Virus record (IMG/VR): IMGVR_UViG_3300037882_000635
Span: 1-22,485 of that record
Direction: 5' to 3' (one strand)
DNA length: 22,485 bases
DNA from: a virus
Below the pieces are notes generated by a model that saw only the letters and a list, made by a program, of their open reading frames with translations, had not been told where the DNA came from and made no database searches. A program made the position numbers and the translations under genes. Below are positions 14,166 to 20,972 of the stretch, piece after piece. How positions within the stretch are numbered: position 1 is the first letter of the stretch; every line of letters starts with the position of its first letter.

Positions 14166-14384
14166 CTATCTCAAAGCCGCCGACTGTTTATCTTCGACAT
14201 CTTTAAGTTTTGCTCGATATTTCAGGCAAAGAATAGTCAGTACTTCGTTTGGAATGCCTGTGCGCCGCCAGTTCGATACTCTCTGTTTCGAGTATTTCAA
14301 AAGCTTTGCAGTGGCTACCGTACCGCCCAGCGCGTCAATTATTTCCGATGCTTTGATGTTATTCATGCGCTCAATATAGTTCAT
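14166..14384 (-). CDS. Cro/CI-like HTH repressor
   Basis: The 72-residue protein has a single helix-turn-helix: ASEIIDALGGTVATAKLLKY then SKQRVSNWRRTGIPNEVLTI, with RVSNWRRTG as the recognition helix, as in small Cro-type regulators. There is no cleavage or dimerisation domain of the large CI type. It opens the leftward replication operon and diverges from the gene at 14489. Sites TTTACCTGTCAA and TTGACATGTAAA lie just upstream, so it probably regulates itself and the rightward promoter P2. The start is the ATG at 14384 with AGGT upstream; an internal ATG (MNNIK) is possible. Confidence 0.82.
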   Translation of the reverse strand: MNYIERMNNIKASEIIDALGGTVATAKLLKYSKQRVSNWRRTGIPNEVLTILCLKYRAKLKDVEDKQSAALR

Positions 14385-14389
14385 GTCAT

Positions 14390-14455
14390 TTTACCTGTCA
14401 AGCCTAAAATAAATTTAATTTACCTATTGACATGTAAAACTAGCTGTACTATTGT
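14390..14455 (+). promoter_or_regulatory. Divergent control region: promoter P2 and operators
   Basis: TTGACA (14427-14432), a 17-bp spacer and TATTGT (14450-14455) form a strong rightward promoter. Operator-like 12-mers are TTGACATGTAAA (14427-14438, over the -35) and, inverted, TTTACCTGTCAA (14390-14401, six bases before the repressor start). A third related sequence, TTTACCTATTGA, lies at 14419-14430. A leftward promoter must exist in the AT-rich middle but cannot be fixed. Confidence 0.75.
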
Positions 14456-14488
14456 AGGGTTGTTCACAGTGACTAGCAGGAAATAAAG

Positions 14489-14779
14489 ATGACGATTTCA
14501 AGGCAAAAAGCGCTCGACATTGTGAATGCTTACACCGAAAGACAGATACTGGATTATGTGGTCGATTTCATTGAAAACGTGCCGAAGGCAATGGCCTACG
14601 TCACTCAAGATGAAATATCAGATAACCCAGTGTTTTTAAAGCTTCACGCTTTTGGGCTAATTAAAAATGATGACTCTTTTTTAAGGCCGTTGTTTGAAAG
14701 CTACCGAGTCAAGGTTGAATCGAAAGGTTCTGGAATTACAGATGACTTTAATGAAACACTACCGGAGTACGAATCATGA
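14489..14779 (+). CDS. Hypothetical early protein
   Basis: First gene of the P2 transcript, 96 residues, not recognised. It is mostly helical: SRQKALDIVNAYTERQILDY, then VVDFIENVPKAMAYVTQDEI, then a segment with DDSFLRPLFESYRV. The net charge is acidic, with no Cys cluster or membrane segment. Its place opposite the repressor is where lambdoid phages encode cII- or Cro-like regulators, but no HTH is evident. AGGA lies seven bases before the ATG. The stop overlaps the next gene by four bases. Confidence 0.75.
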   Translation: MTISRQKALDIVNAYTERQILDYVVDFIENVPKAMAYVTQDEISDNPVFLKLHAFGLIKNDDSFLRPLFESYRVKVESKGSGITDDFNETLPEYES

Positions 14780-14991
14780 AAGAATTTACTGAAAGTGAGA
14801 TATTCAACGCATCGAACGTCATTGTCCTGACTCATGCGCAAACCCAGCAGATTGTCGAAATGTTCCAGCAAAACAATCATGCTGGCATCGGTCAAATTAT
14901 CTGCCGCCACATCCAAGATGATATGCTCGCCAGCCGCGCGCGCTGGGTTGAAATCCTGAAGAGCCTGTTTGTAGGGGGGGCAGGCCGATGA
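14776..14991 (+). CDS. Hypothetical early protein
   Basis: A 71-residue protein, not recognised. It contains LTHAQTQQIVEMFQQNNHAG, a Gln-rich helix, and CRHIQDDMLASRARWVEILK. The C-terminus ends FVGGAGR. It is coupled by ATGA overlaps to the genes on both sides. Nothing indicates a function. The codon use resembles its neighbours, which supports coding. Confidence 0.7.
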   Translation: MKEFTESEIFNASNVIVLTHAQTQQIVEMFQQNNHAGIGQIICRHIQDDMLASRARWVEILKSLFVGGAGR

Positions 14992-15143
14992 GCGCCGACC
15001 AACGAGGAAGTCTTTTGGCTGAGCGCTTCGCCCATGAAGCTACCAAAGCGAGCCGCGACCTTTGGCGCGTTCTGGCCTTGTTTTGCATGGCTGGCTACGT
15101 GGTACAAATGATTAACGTGTATGTCTTTGGCGTTAAGTTTTAA
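14988..15143 (+). CDS. Small single-pass membrane protein
   Basis: A 51-residue protein whose ATG overlaps the previous stop (ATGA). The first half is soluble and charged (MSADQRGSLLAERFAHEATK). The second half is one hydrophobic span (LWRVLALFCMAGYVVQMINV) followed by YVFGVKF. No signal-peptidase site is obvious, so it probably sits in the inner membrane with the N-terminus inside. Small early membrane proteins of phages often act in host takeover or exclusion; that is inference only. Confidence 0.6.
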   Translation: MSADQRGSLLAERFAHEATKASRDLWRVLALFCMAGYVVQMINVYVFGVKF

Positions 15144-15173
15144 AAATCAATCAACCAATTGAAGGGAATAATT

Positions 15174-15464
15174 ATGAATGCTAAAACTAACCAAGCAGGC
15201 GCTGGATGCGCCGAAGTTATGCGCCCAATGTCCCCAGTCGAAGCCGCAATCGAAAGGCTTAACGAAAGCGTTAAAAATCTTCACTGCGCCATTGATATTT
15301 CAGAAACTAAATTCGAGTCCGTGCTTTGCCCACCTTTGCCGCGCCTGAATGATGAATCAGTGGATTCAAACTCTCCGCTTGAAAGAGAGTTAAATGACCT
15401 AGATGAGTGCATTCGTAGAGCGACTGGGCGGCTGTCCGAAATATGTCAGCGCTCAACCCTGTAA
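15174..15464 (+). CDS. Hypothetical protein
   Basis: A 96-residue protein, not recognised. It has a disordered, Gly/Ala-rich start, a helix SPVEAAIERLNESVKNLHCA, a Pro-rich turn (CPPLPRLNDE) and an acidic C-terminal helix (ERELNDLDECIRRATGRLSE). Two helices around a turn suggest a coiled-coil dimer. The ATG at 15174 is chosen because AAGGGAA lies at the right distance; a TTG five codons earlier lies inside that site. Confidence 0.7.
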   Translation: MNAKTNQAGAGCAEVMRPMSPVEAAIERLNESVKNLHCAIDISETKFESVLCPPLPRLNDESVDSNSPLERELNDLDECIRRATGRLSEICQRSTL

Positions 15465-15473
15465 GGCGCAACC

Positions 15474-15758
15474 ATGAGCAACAATCCCGCCCATGACGAC
15501 TACGCCGAGCAAGCCAAGCTTGAGGATATGCTCAAAGACCCTGAATGGGTTAAGGAGGCTGTCGAGAACTCAGACATGAGCAAGATTGCGGAGCTGTATA
15601 TAAAAAACAGAGCCGCAAAAACCAGTTTTTCATGTTTGAAGTTGTCGATGGAAATGGTAAGTGAAATAGGCAGGCTGGTTAATAAATACCTTTCCGAGCG
15701 CGTTGATGTAGAGCTTGAGAAAGACCGAAACAATAACGAAGTGGATAATGCTACATGA
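15474..15758 (+). CDS. Hypothetical protein
   Basis: A 94-residue acidic, helical protein, not recognised: YAEQAKLEDMLKDPEWVKEA, VENSDMSKIAELYIKNRAAK, then a helix ending RVDVELEKDRNNNEVDN. It has few hydrophobic residues and no Cys pair. It starts ten bases after the previous stop with AAGGCG upstream. A 24-codon frame at 15748-15822 overlaps its end and is not called. The next gene is the ERF recombinase, so this may be an accessory of the recombination block. Confidence 0.7.
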   Translation: MSNNPAHDDYAEQAKLEDMLKDPEWVKEAVENSDMSKIAELYIKNRAAKTSFSCLKLSMEMVSEIGRLVNKYLSERVDVELEKDRNNNEVDNAT

Positions 15759-15836
15759 GCGCCTAGGCAATGCCGAACATGCGCTGTATGTATGGTGGAC
15801 TCTGTTACAACCATCCGAATAATTAAGGAGTGCAAA

Positions 15837-16589
15837 ATGAGTAATGAAATCGCAACACAAGCAAGCCCAAGCACATTGATTGAAATGGCTATCAATAAGC
15901 AAGCAAGCATTGAAACGCTTGAGCGCTTGTTCATTCTGCAAAAAGATTGGGAAGCCAACGAGGCGCGCAAGGAATTTGTCAAGGCTATGGTTGATTTTAA
16001 GTCCGAGCCTATGGTCATCGAAAAGCGTAAACTGGTATCGTTCACCAACAAAGCGGGAACTACCACCAGCTACTTACACGCCGAGCTGTCGGACGTAGTG
16101 GCTGTCATGATTCCTGCGATGGCAAAGCATGGCTTGTCGCACCGCTGGACGGTCGGGCAAAAGGAAGCTGACATCACCGTTGCTTGCATTGTGACTCACG
16201 CACAAGGCCATAGCGAATCGGTGTCCATGACCGCAAGGCCGGATGACTCTGGTGGCAAGAACGCCATTCAGGCTATCGCCAGCGCCGTTTCGTACCTTCA
16301 GCGCTATACCCTGTTGGCGGCTGGCGGCATGGCAACTGGCGGTGATGATAATGACGGTCGCGGCGCTGAAACCAGCGCCGAAGAATCTGGCGAAGCATTG
16401 GCGCTTTACATGGAAGGCTTGGTCGTGGCCAAAAAAGGCACTGATGAACTGGTCGGATGGTATCGCAACAAGTTGACTGAAAGCCAGCGCGCTGTTGCCA
16501 ATTCGTTTATTTTGGAACTCAAGGCCACCGCCAAAGCCGTTGCCGCTGAGCCGGTTGATGTGGCATTCGCAGAAGAGGTGAAACAATGA
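15837..16589 (+). CDS. erf: ERF family single-strand annealing protein
   Basis: The 250-residue protein anneals complementary single strands during phage recombination. The ERF domain covers about residues 10-170. It includes ERLFILQKDWEANEARKEFV, the core TSYLHAELSDVVAVMIPAMA followed by KHGLSHRW, and the Gly-rich turn with IASAVSYLQRYTLLAAGGMA near 150. A charged C-terminal tail follows. The start at 15837 has AGGAG seven bases upstream; an earlier in-frame GTG-type opening at 15792 has none. It is coupled by ATGA to the next gene and lies with YqaJ exonuclease and SSB, a standard recombination cassette. Confidence 0.92.
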   Translation: MSNEIATQASPSTLIEMAINKQASIETLERLFILQKDWEANEARKEFVKAMVDFKSEPMVIEKRKLVSFTNKAGTTTSYLHAELSDVVAVMIPAMAKHGLSHRWTVGQKEADITVACIVTHAQGHSESVSMTARPDDSGGKNAIQAIASAVSYLQRYTLLAAGGMATGGDDNDGRGAETSAEESGEALALYMEGLVVAKKGTDELVGWYRNKLTESQRAVANSFILELKATAKAVAAEPVDVAFAEEVKQ

Positions 16590-17449
16590 GCGCCGTAACT
16601 GCGATTACCGAAATGGAAGACTTGGTTTCCTATGCGGTTGGACAGCGCACTCTCGCAGAATTGTTCACCGTGGAAGGCGCTCTTATTCCGATACTGGAAG
16701 CGGTCAAGTCGGTTGCGCTGGACGGATACAGCGCTGACGTATCAACGGCCAAGGGAAGGAAAGAAATCGCTTCCATTGCCGCCAAGGTGGCGAAGGCTCG
16801 CGTTCGACTGGACAACGTGGGCAAGGACTACGTTGCTGAGCTGAAAGAAATGCCGAAGCGCGTTGACGCTAACCGTAAGCAGGCGCGCGAGTGGCTTGAG
16901 AAGCTTCAAGACGAACTGCGCGCACCGCTGACCGCCTATGAAGAAGCCGAAGCCGCGCAAATTGCGGCAGTCAAGGCCAAGGCCGAAGCCGAACAACGCG
17001 CACTGGAAGCCGAGCGTGAGGCAGAACTGGCAGAGCTACGTAAGCGCGTAGAGGCCGCTGAAGCCGCTGAGCGCGAACGTGCCGCCGAAGCTGAGCGCGT
17101 AGAGCGTGAACGCCGCATCGCTGAACAGGCGGCGCGTGAGGCCACTGAGCGAGCCGAAGCGGCTGTCAGGGAAGCGGAGCTTGCCAAGCTTGCCGCTGAG
17201 CGCCGCGCTGAAGAGGCTGAAGCCAAGGCCGCAATGACGCCAGTTGTTTCTGAGCCTGTCGCAGAGCCTCTAGCCGTAGAATCCGCCCAAGCTTTGTCTA
17301 AAGCCGCAGAAGCTTTATCTGAAGCCGTCATAAACCGTGTGATTTTGACCGCATTGGTATCGGCTGGCGGAATAACCATAGAGCAGGGCAAGGCAATTGT
17401 CATTGCAATTGTGCGCGGCAAAATCCCAAACATTCGGATTGATTACTGA
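16586..17449 (+). CDS. Long coiled-coil protein of the recombination cassette
   Basis: The 287-residue protein has an N-terminal helical domain (residues 1-120) like the DUF1351-type proteins found beside phage recombinases. A very long charged coiled coil follows (about 120-225, repeated AEAEQRALEAEREAELAELR-type heptads), then an Ala/Glu/Pro linker. The C-terminal module ITIEQGKAIVIAIVRGKIPN at 264-283 is a short helix pair seen in several recombination-block proteins. TolA-like labels often given to such proteins reflect coiled-coil composition only. It overlaps ERF by four bases and the exonuclease starts one base after its stop. A partner or adaptor role is inferred. Confidence 0.75.
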   Translation: MSAVTAITEMEDLVSYAVGQRTLAELFTVEGALIPILEAVKSVALDGYSADVSTAKGRKEIASIAAKVAKARVRLDNVGKDYVAELKEMPKRVDANRKQAREWLEKLQDELRAPLTAYEEAEAAQIAAVKAKAEAEQRALEAEREAELAELRKRVEAAEAAERERAAEAERVERERRIAEQAAREATERAEAAVREAELAKLAAERRAEEAEAKAAMTPVVSEPVAEPLAVESAQALSKAAEALSEAVINRVILTALVSAGGITIEQGKAIVIAIVRGKIPNIRIDY

Positions 17450-17450
17450 C

Positions 17451-18089
17451 ATGACCGAACAAGGCACAGCAGAATGGCATCAAGAGCGCGTAGGCATCAT
17501 CACGATGTCGCGCGCCAGCGATGTGAACGCATTTGATTCGCGGTCGAAAACCAAGGATAAGCCGCTGAAGGCCAGAACTGATTATATCCTTGAGCTTGCA
17601 ACCGGCAGAATCACCGGCAAACCAAAGGTCGAGATTAAAGCAAAAGCATTGGAGCATGGTAAGCTGGCCGAGCCAAAGGCGCGCGCCGCTTATCAAGCAA
17701 AGACCGGCAACTTGGTCGATACGGTAGGGTTTATATTGCATCCAAGGTATCCGTACATCGGTGCTTCGGCAGACTGGATTATGGATGATGATGACGGCGG
17801 GGAAATCAAGTGTCCGATTGACCCCAAAGTACATCTTCAAACCCTGATTGAAGGAATGCCGGAAGAACATATCGCCCAATGCCAAGGCAATATGTTTGTT
17901 TCAGGAAGGAAGCGGTGGCATTTTATCAGCTACAACGAATCATTTCCGCCGCACCTTCAGCTCTACATCGAAACCATCGAGCGCGATGAAGAGTACATTA
18001 AAAAGCTCGAAGTAAACTGCGTCACACTGAACTGGGAAGTCGAACAGATTGTCCAGCAAATTAAATCCAAATATGAGGTACAGATATGA
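17451..18089 (+). CDS. YqaJ / lambda exonuclease family 5'-3' exonuclease
   Basis: The 212-residue protein degrades one strand from double-strand ends to feed the annealing protein. It has EWHQERVGIITMSRASDV at the N-terminus, then ALEHGKLAEPKARAAYQAKT. The catalytic core is IGASADWI (Asp108) and GGEIKCP (Glu118, Lys120), with EEHIAQCQGNMFVSGRKRWH behind it. All PD-(D/E)XK residues are present. The start is ATG at 17451, one base after the upstream stop, with only a weak ribosome-binding site, so translation is probably coupled. It overlaps SSB by four bases. Confidence 0.92.
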   Translation: MTEQGTAEWHQERVGIITMSRASDVNAFDSRSKTKDKPLKARTDYILELATGRITGKPKVEIKAKALEHGKLAEPKARAAYQAKTGNLVDTVGFILHPRYPYIGASADWIMDDDDGGEIKCPIDPKVHLQTLIEGMPEEHIAQCQGNMFVSGRKRWHFISYNESFPPHLQLYIETIERDEEYIKKLEVNCVTLNWEVEQIVQQIKSKYEVQI

Positions 18090-18535
18090 GCAAGGGAGTC
18101 AACAAAGTAATTGTCATCGGCTCGGTCGGCAAAGACCCCGAACTGCGATATTTCCAGTCCGGTGATGCGTACTGCACCCTGTCGGTCGCCACCAGCGAAA
18201 GCTGGAAGGATAAGAACGGCGAGAAGCAGGAAAAAACCGAGTGGCATCGCGTAAAGTTCACACGCAAGCTGGCTGAAATTGTCGGCGAGTATGTGAAGAA
18301 GGGCGCGCTCATCTATGTCGAAGGTAAGCTGGAAACCAGAAAGTACACCGACAAGCAAGGTGTCGAGCGCTACGCCACGGACATCGTGGCGAACCAGATG
18401 CAAATGCTCGGCGGCAAAAAGCCATCAAGCGAACATGGGTATATACAGTCTGACGGATTCAGTACGCCGAAGCCAGCTCAGAAAGCGGCACAGCCATCGG
18501 CTGACCCGTTCGATGATGAAGAAGTTCCATTTTAA
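18086..18535 (+). CDS. ssb: Single-stranded DNA-binding protein
   Basis: The 149-residue protein has the OB-fold of bacterial SSB in its first ~110 residues: NKVIVIGSVGKDPELRYF, then LSVATSESWKDKNG, EWHRVKFTRKLAEIVGEYVK and GALIYVEGKLETRKY. A short Pro/Gln/Ser linker leads to the acidic tip DPFDDEEVPF, which binds partner proteins. It covers single strands during replication and annealing. The ATGA overlap with the exonuclease gene joins it to the recombination cassette. The sequence is complete with no missing element. Confidence 0.96.
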   Translation: MSKGVNKVIVIGSVGKDPELRYFQSGDAYCTLSVATSESWKDKNGEKQEKTEWHRVKFTRKLAEIVGEYVKKGALIYVEGKLETRKYTDKQGVERYATDIVANQMQMLGGKKPSSEHGYIQSDGFSTPKPAQKAAQPSADPFDDEEVPF

Positions 18536-18560
18536 TCAATAAACCAAAAGGGGTTTTATT

Positions 18561-18791
18561 ATGGCTCGCAAAAAGATTCATAAAGTAACAATTCGGGAAC
18601 AAGAATATTTCATCTACGCCGAAACCAAGCAAGGCGCAGTGCGTGACGTGTTGGCAAGCCTGAAGTCCGAAGTCAAGTGTGAAGTGGCTACCGGCGAAGA
18701 CCTTTTCTATCACGGTATGCACGGCGGAAAAATAATCGGCGAACCTGAACCGGAAAGTCCGCAAAATCAAATCGAATTTACAGAGGCTTGA
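18561..18791 (+). CDS. Hypothetical protein after SSB
   Basis: A 76-residue protein, not recognised. The N-terminal half is basic with alternating strands (KKIHKVTIREQEYFIYAETK) and the middle is a short helix (QGAVRDVLASLKSEVKCEVA). The tail is acidic (EPEPESPQNQIEFTEA), reminiscent of small nucleic-acid or SSB-interacting proteins but not assignable. AAAAGGGG lies upstream of the ATG. It is the last but one gene before promoter P3. Confidence 0.72.
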   Translation: MARKKIHKVTIREQEYFIYAETKQGAVRDVLASLKSEVKCEVATGEDLFYHGMHGGKIIGEPEPESPQNQIEFTEA

Positions 18792-18793
18792 AA

Positions 18794-18973
18794 ATGAAAA
18801 TAATCGCCGCCGCATTCTGGGCATTCATTCGCTTTGCTGTGGCGGTGATTATCCTTGCCGGATTCGTTGGATTCCTTAAGTCATTCGGCGCAACGCCGAC
18901 TGACTGGACTGCATTCGTTATTATTGCGTTATCAGCGCTTATGGCCTACTTCACAAAGCCAGAAAAATCCTAA
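18794..18973 (+). CDS. Small membrane protein with two spans
   Basis: A 59-residue hydrophobic protein. The first span covers about residues 2-28 (AAAFWAFIRFAVAVIILAGF) and the second about 38-54 (WTAFVIIALSALMAYFT), separated by a short polar loop (GATPTDW). The C-terminus is PEKS. The start is ATG at 18794 with GAGG upstream; a TTG two codons earlier is less likely. No holin-specific pattern or lysis partner lies next to it, so holin is not proposed. Confidence 0.65.
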   Translation: MKIIAAAFWAFIRFAVAVIILAGFVGFLKSFGATPTDWTAFVIIALSALMAYFTKPEKS

Positions 18974-19028
18974 TGCATACGTATTCATTGACAAACTTGT
19001 TGACAAGTTACAAGTAACGGTTTAGCAT
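18974..19028 (+). promoter_or_regulatory. Promoter P3 with overlapping operators
   Basis: TTGACA (19000-19005), a 17-bp spacer and TAGCAT (19023-19028) make a sigma70-type promoter for the last rightward block. AACTTGTTGACAAGTT (18994-19009) is a perfect palindrome over the -35, and GTTACAAGTAAC (19007-19018) fills the spacer. Upstream, TGCATACGTATTCAT (18974-18988) is the exact reverse complement of the element at P1. Confidence 0.72.
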
Positions 19029-19076
19029 TAACACATGACCGAAGCATACCGCTTAGGCATGAATGGAGTTAGTGAA

Positions 19077-19394
19077 ATGAAAAGCGCAAACTGGAAAGTC
19101 GGTAAGGCAATAATTATGAATGACGGCGCAGTTGCGGTTGTGTCGCCGGACACCGAACAGCATATTGCTTTCGTAACGTGCCAAGCAAAATTTAAGCGAG
19201 GCGAGGGGTACAAAGCGCAATGCGCTGAACGCGATGCCAACGCCCGTCTAATCGCCGCCGCGCCTGATTTGCTTGAGGCGCTGGAAATAGCAGACGCATG
19301 GATTCGAGAGGCTCGTTCACTCGGCTCAAACATACCGTGTGAGCGCACATTAGAAATGAATAGCGCCGCCATAGCCAAGGCGCGGGGTGAATAA
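19077..19394 (+). CDS. Phage protein with NARLIAAAPDLLEALE motif
   Basis: A 105-residue protein. The N-terminus is beta-rich (NWKVGKAIIMNDGAVAVVSP). The middle holds YKAQCAERDANARLIAAAPD and the following LLEALEIADAWIRE, a helix pair very common at the ends of small phage early proteins of unknown role. The start is ATG at 19077 with GGAG eight bases upstream. An earlier ATG at 19035 would lie within about seven bases of the P3 -10 box and lacks a site. The stop overlaps the next start as TAATG. Confidence 0.78.
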   Translation: MKSANWKVGKAIIMNDGAVAVVSPDTEQHIAFVTCQAKFKRGEGYKAQCAERDANARLIAAAPDLLEALEIADAWIREARSLGSNIPCERTLEMNSAAIAKARGE

Positions 19395-19918
19395 TGAATA
19401 TCGAGCAAGCCATCGTGGATGAGGTCGAAAAGGTATTGAAAGTTGCGCGCGAAAAGTTCCCATCGTACGATGCGCCAGCGCCGGAAATAAAGTTCTATAC
19501 CAAAGGCCGCGCGGCAGGCAAGGCAACAAGTGGCATTCTAGTTTCATTCAATACCGCCATATTTGCCCAAGACCCTGAGCGATTCATCAGGGAAACAGTG
19601 CCGCATGAAATAGCCCATATCGTATGCTTTTATCTTAGGATTGATAGAGGTCACGGCAAAGCGTGGAAGCGCGTGTGCTTGGCTCTCGGCGGTAACGGCG
19701 AGCGACTGTACAAAGCCGAGTGCGCCAATGGCGAAAAGATTAAGTTCGATGGCATATCTCGAACCACAAAACGATACCAGCATATCGCAACATGCGGCAG
19801 ACAGATTATGCTGACCAGTGTTCGCCATAATCGAATCATGCGCGGCGCAACCTATACCGTCCTAGAAACTGGCGGGGAGTTAAACAAACAAACCTTTGTC
19901 GGAAATTCTGGGCAATAG
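19394..19918 (+). CDS. SprT-like zinc metalloprotease
   Basis: The 174-residue protein belongs to the SprT/Spartan group, which in eukaryotes cleaves DNA-protein crosslinks. The active site is VPHEIAHIVCFYLRIDRGHG with His71, Glu72, His75 and third ligand His87, followed by KAWKRVCLALGG. The C-terminal part keeps the family layout (YQHIAT, then SVRHNRIMRGATYTV) but only one Cys remains where a four-Cys zinc ribbon is usual, so that ribbon is probably lost. It is coupled to the upstream gene by TAATG. A role in clearing protein from phage DNA is inference. Confidence 0.88.
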   Translation: MNIEQAIVDEVEKVLKVAREKFPSYDAPAPEIKFYTKGRAAGKATSGILVSFNTAIFAQDPERFIRETVPHEIAHIVCFYLRIDRGHGKAWKRVCLALGGNGERLYKAECANGEKIKFDGISRTTKRYQHIATCGRQIMLTSVRHNRIMRGATYTVLETGGELNKQTFVGNSGQ

Positions 19919-19924
19919 ATACTT

Positions 19925-20104
19925 ATGATGAACTCAACTGAAAGACAGCGCGCGTATCGTGAGCGAATCGCAAAGAACGGCGGAGCTACTGTCACTTTCG
20001 TATTATCGAAAGAGGCGGCGGATAAACTAAAAAAGCTGACTTACTCTATGTCAAAAACAAAAAGAGAGCTTATTAACTCAATAATATTGGAGTATAAAAA
20101 ATGA
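19925..20104 (+). CDS. Ribbon-helix-helix regulator
   Basis: A 59-residue protein with the RHH pattern: a basic lead (STERQRAYRERIAKNG), a short DNA-contacting strand GATVTFVLSKEA, then helix A (ADKLKKLTYSMS) and helix B (KTKRELINSIILEYKK). Such proteins bind DNA as dimers and usually repress transcription. The start is ATG at 19925 (or the next codon, also ATG); the ribosome-binding site is weak. The stop overlaps the next ATG by four bases (ATGA). Target sites are unknown; it is a second candidate regulator of the operators here. Confidence 0.72.
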   Translation: MMNSTERQRAYRERIAKNGGATVTFVLSKEAADKLKKLTYSMSKTKRELINSIILEYKK

Positions 20105-20241
20105 ACATCGAGCAACAAATTGAACAAACGGAAGCAAAACTCGCTGAGCTCGAAATTGTGCGAACTGGGGTGTTTTGTGAAGAAGGCTGTAATGTTAATG
20201 GCGCTTGCCGCAGGGCTTTCCGTAACCATGCCGCCGCTTAA
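20101..20241 (+). CDS. Short hypothetical protein overlapping the next gene
   Basis: A 46-residue frame whose ATG overlaps the RHH stop (ATGA). It begins with a charged helix (NIEQQIEQTEAKLAELEIVR) and continues TGVFCEEGCNVNGACRRAF with three Cys residues. It has GGAG about nine bases upstream (within TTGGAGTATAAAAA). Its last 65 bases are shared in another frame with the following gene. Coupling and the site support translation; no function is seen. Confidence 0.5.
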   Translation: MNIEQQIEQTEAKLAELEIVRTGVFCEEGCNVNGACRRAFRNHAAA

Positions 20242-20335
20242 ACATTCAATCCCGCACTTTTTGCCTGACAGCCGCGAACGAAACACTGGCGCGGCTAAAC
20301 AAAAACGTGCGGCTAAAAGGGGTAAAAAGAAATGA
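20177..20335 (+). CDS. Short basic protein with hydrophobic N-terminus
   Basis: A 52-residue frame from a GTG at 20177 (GGGGTG just upstream) to a stop that overlaps the next ATG by four bases. It opens KKAVMLMALAAGLSVTMPPL, which looks like a signal or membrane-insertion segment. The tail is strongly basic (AAKQKRAAKRGKKK). It lies in a different frame from the gene at 20101 over 65 bases. A TTG at 20120 would give a 71-residue version. Both readings are tentative. Confidence 0.45.
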   Translation: MKKAVMLMALAAGLSVTMPPLKHSIPHFLPDSRERNTGAAKQKRAAKRGKKK

Positions 20336-20610
20336 CCGCGCCTACATTGCAGGAAGTTACTTCATTGATTGATGGGATTTTGGAATCGGATTCGCTAATG
20401 GGTAGGATTTCGGACGCTCAGATTCTAAATGCTAACGTAATGCTTACGCGCCTGCGTGCCCACGGCATAGCACCGCCTGATGGGATGATTTTGGTTGATT
20501 GGCAAACGCTAGACGATGCTTGTGAGTTGCTCGAACTACATGGCGAACATGAACATCATTATTACAAAGCGCTAAAAGCTACAACTGCCGCCGCGCAGGT
20601 GAAGCCATGA
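20332..20610 (+). CDS. Hypothetical protein
   Basis: A 92-residue acidic helical protein, not recognised: PTLQEVTSLIDGILESDSLM, DAQILNANVMLTRLRAHGIA, a PPDGMILVDWQTLDDACELL stretch and a His-rich GEHEHHYYKALKA end. The PPDGMILV turn followed by a helix recurs in small phage proteins that vary between relatives. AAGGGG lies upstream of the ATG. ATGA overlaps both neighbours. Confidence 0.7.
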   Translation: MTAPTLQEVTSLIDGILESDSLMGRISDAQILNANVMLTRLRAHGIAPPDGMILVDWQTLDDACELLELHGEHEHHYYKALKATTAAAQVKP

Positions 20611-20972
20611 ACACTGAACAGAAAGCGCGTGAGTGGTTTGTGTTGATGGATAGCTTTAGTGCCCCAACGCTCACTGAAAAAGAAGCCAAGGATATCATCA
20701 TCGCCCTACTCGCAGAGAACAAGGAAATCCGCCTATGCACTGATGCTTTTGAATTTGATGCTGAATGCAGAAAGGCTATTATTGAGATAAAGGAAGCGGA
20801 ATTGGCAAAACTACTCGCAGAGCGTCAGGCGTTGTTGGGTGCTGTCGAATTGTATAAAAAAGCTGGGTTTGGGAATAGCACTTGTTTTGAGTTGCAGGCG
20901 AATGCTTTTAACGAATCTCAAAGAGCCATAGCACTATGCGAGGGCAAGTCACAAGGAGCAATCAATGAGTAA
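20607..20972 (+). CDS. Hypothetical coiled-coil protein
   Basis: A 121-residue protein, not recognised. Most of it is predicted helix: TLTEKEAKDIIIALLAENKE, then ECRKAIIEIKEAELAKLLAE, where a Lys/Glu/Leu heptad suggests a coiled coil. The C-terminal part (YKKAGFGNSTCFELQANAFN) is less regular. The ATG is coupled to the upstream stop (ATGA) and the 3' end overlaps the next gene by eight bases. It may be a small structural adaptor or regulatory protein; nothing more can be said. Confidence 0.7.
   Translation: MNTEQKAREWFVLMDSFSAPTLTEKEAKDIIIALLAENKEIRLCTDAFEFDAECRKAIIEIKEAELAKLLAERQALLGAVELYKKAGFGNSTCFELQANAFNESQRAIALCEGKSQGAINE

Noticed and set aside
15748-15822. 24-codon frame (MLHERLGNAEHALYVWW...) just before ERF
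   Set aside because: Natural-looking composition, but it overlaps the end of the previous gene and has only a weak GGA at poor spacing. Too short to support.
18794-18973. Two-span membrane protein as a holin
   Set aside because: No endolysin or spanin is adjacent and it lies in an early block next to SSB; hydrophobic spans alone do not support holin.
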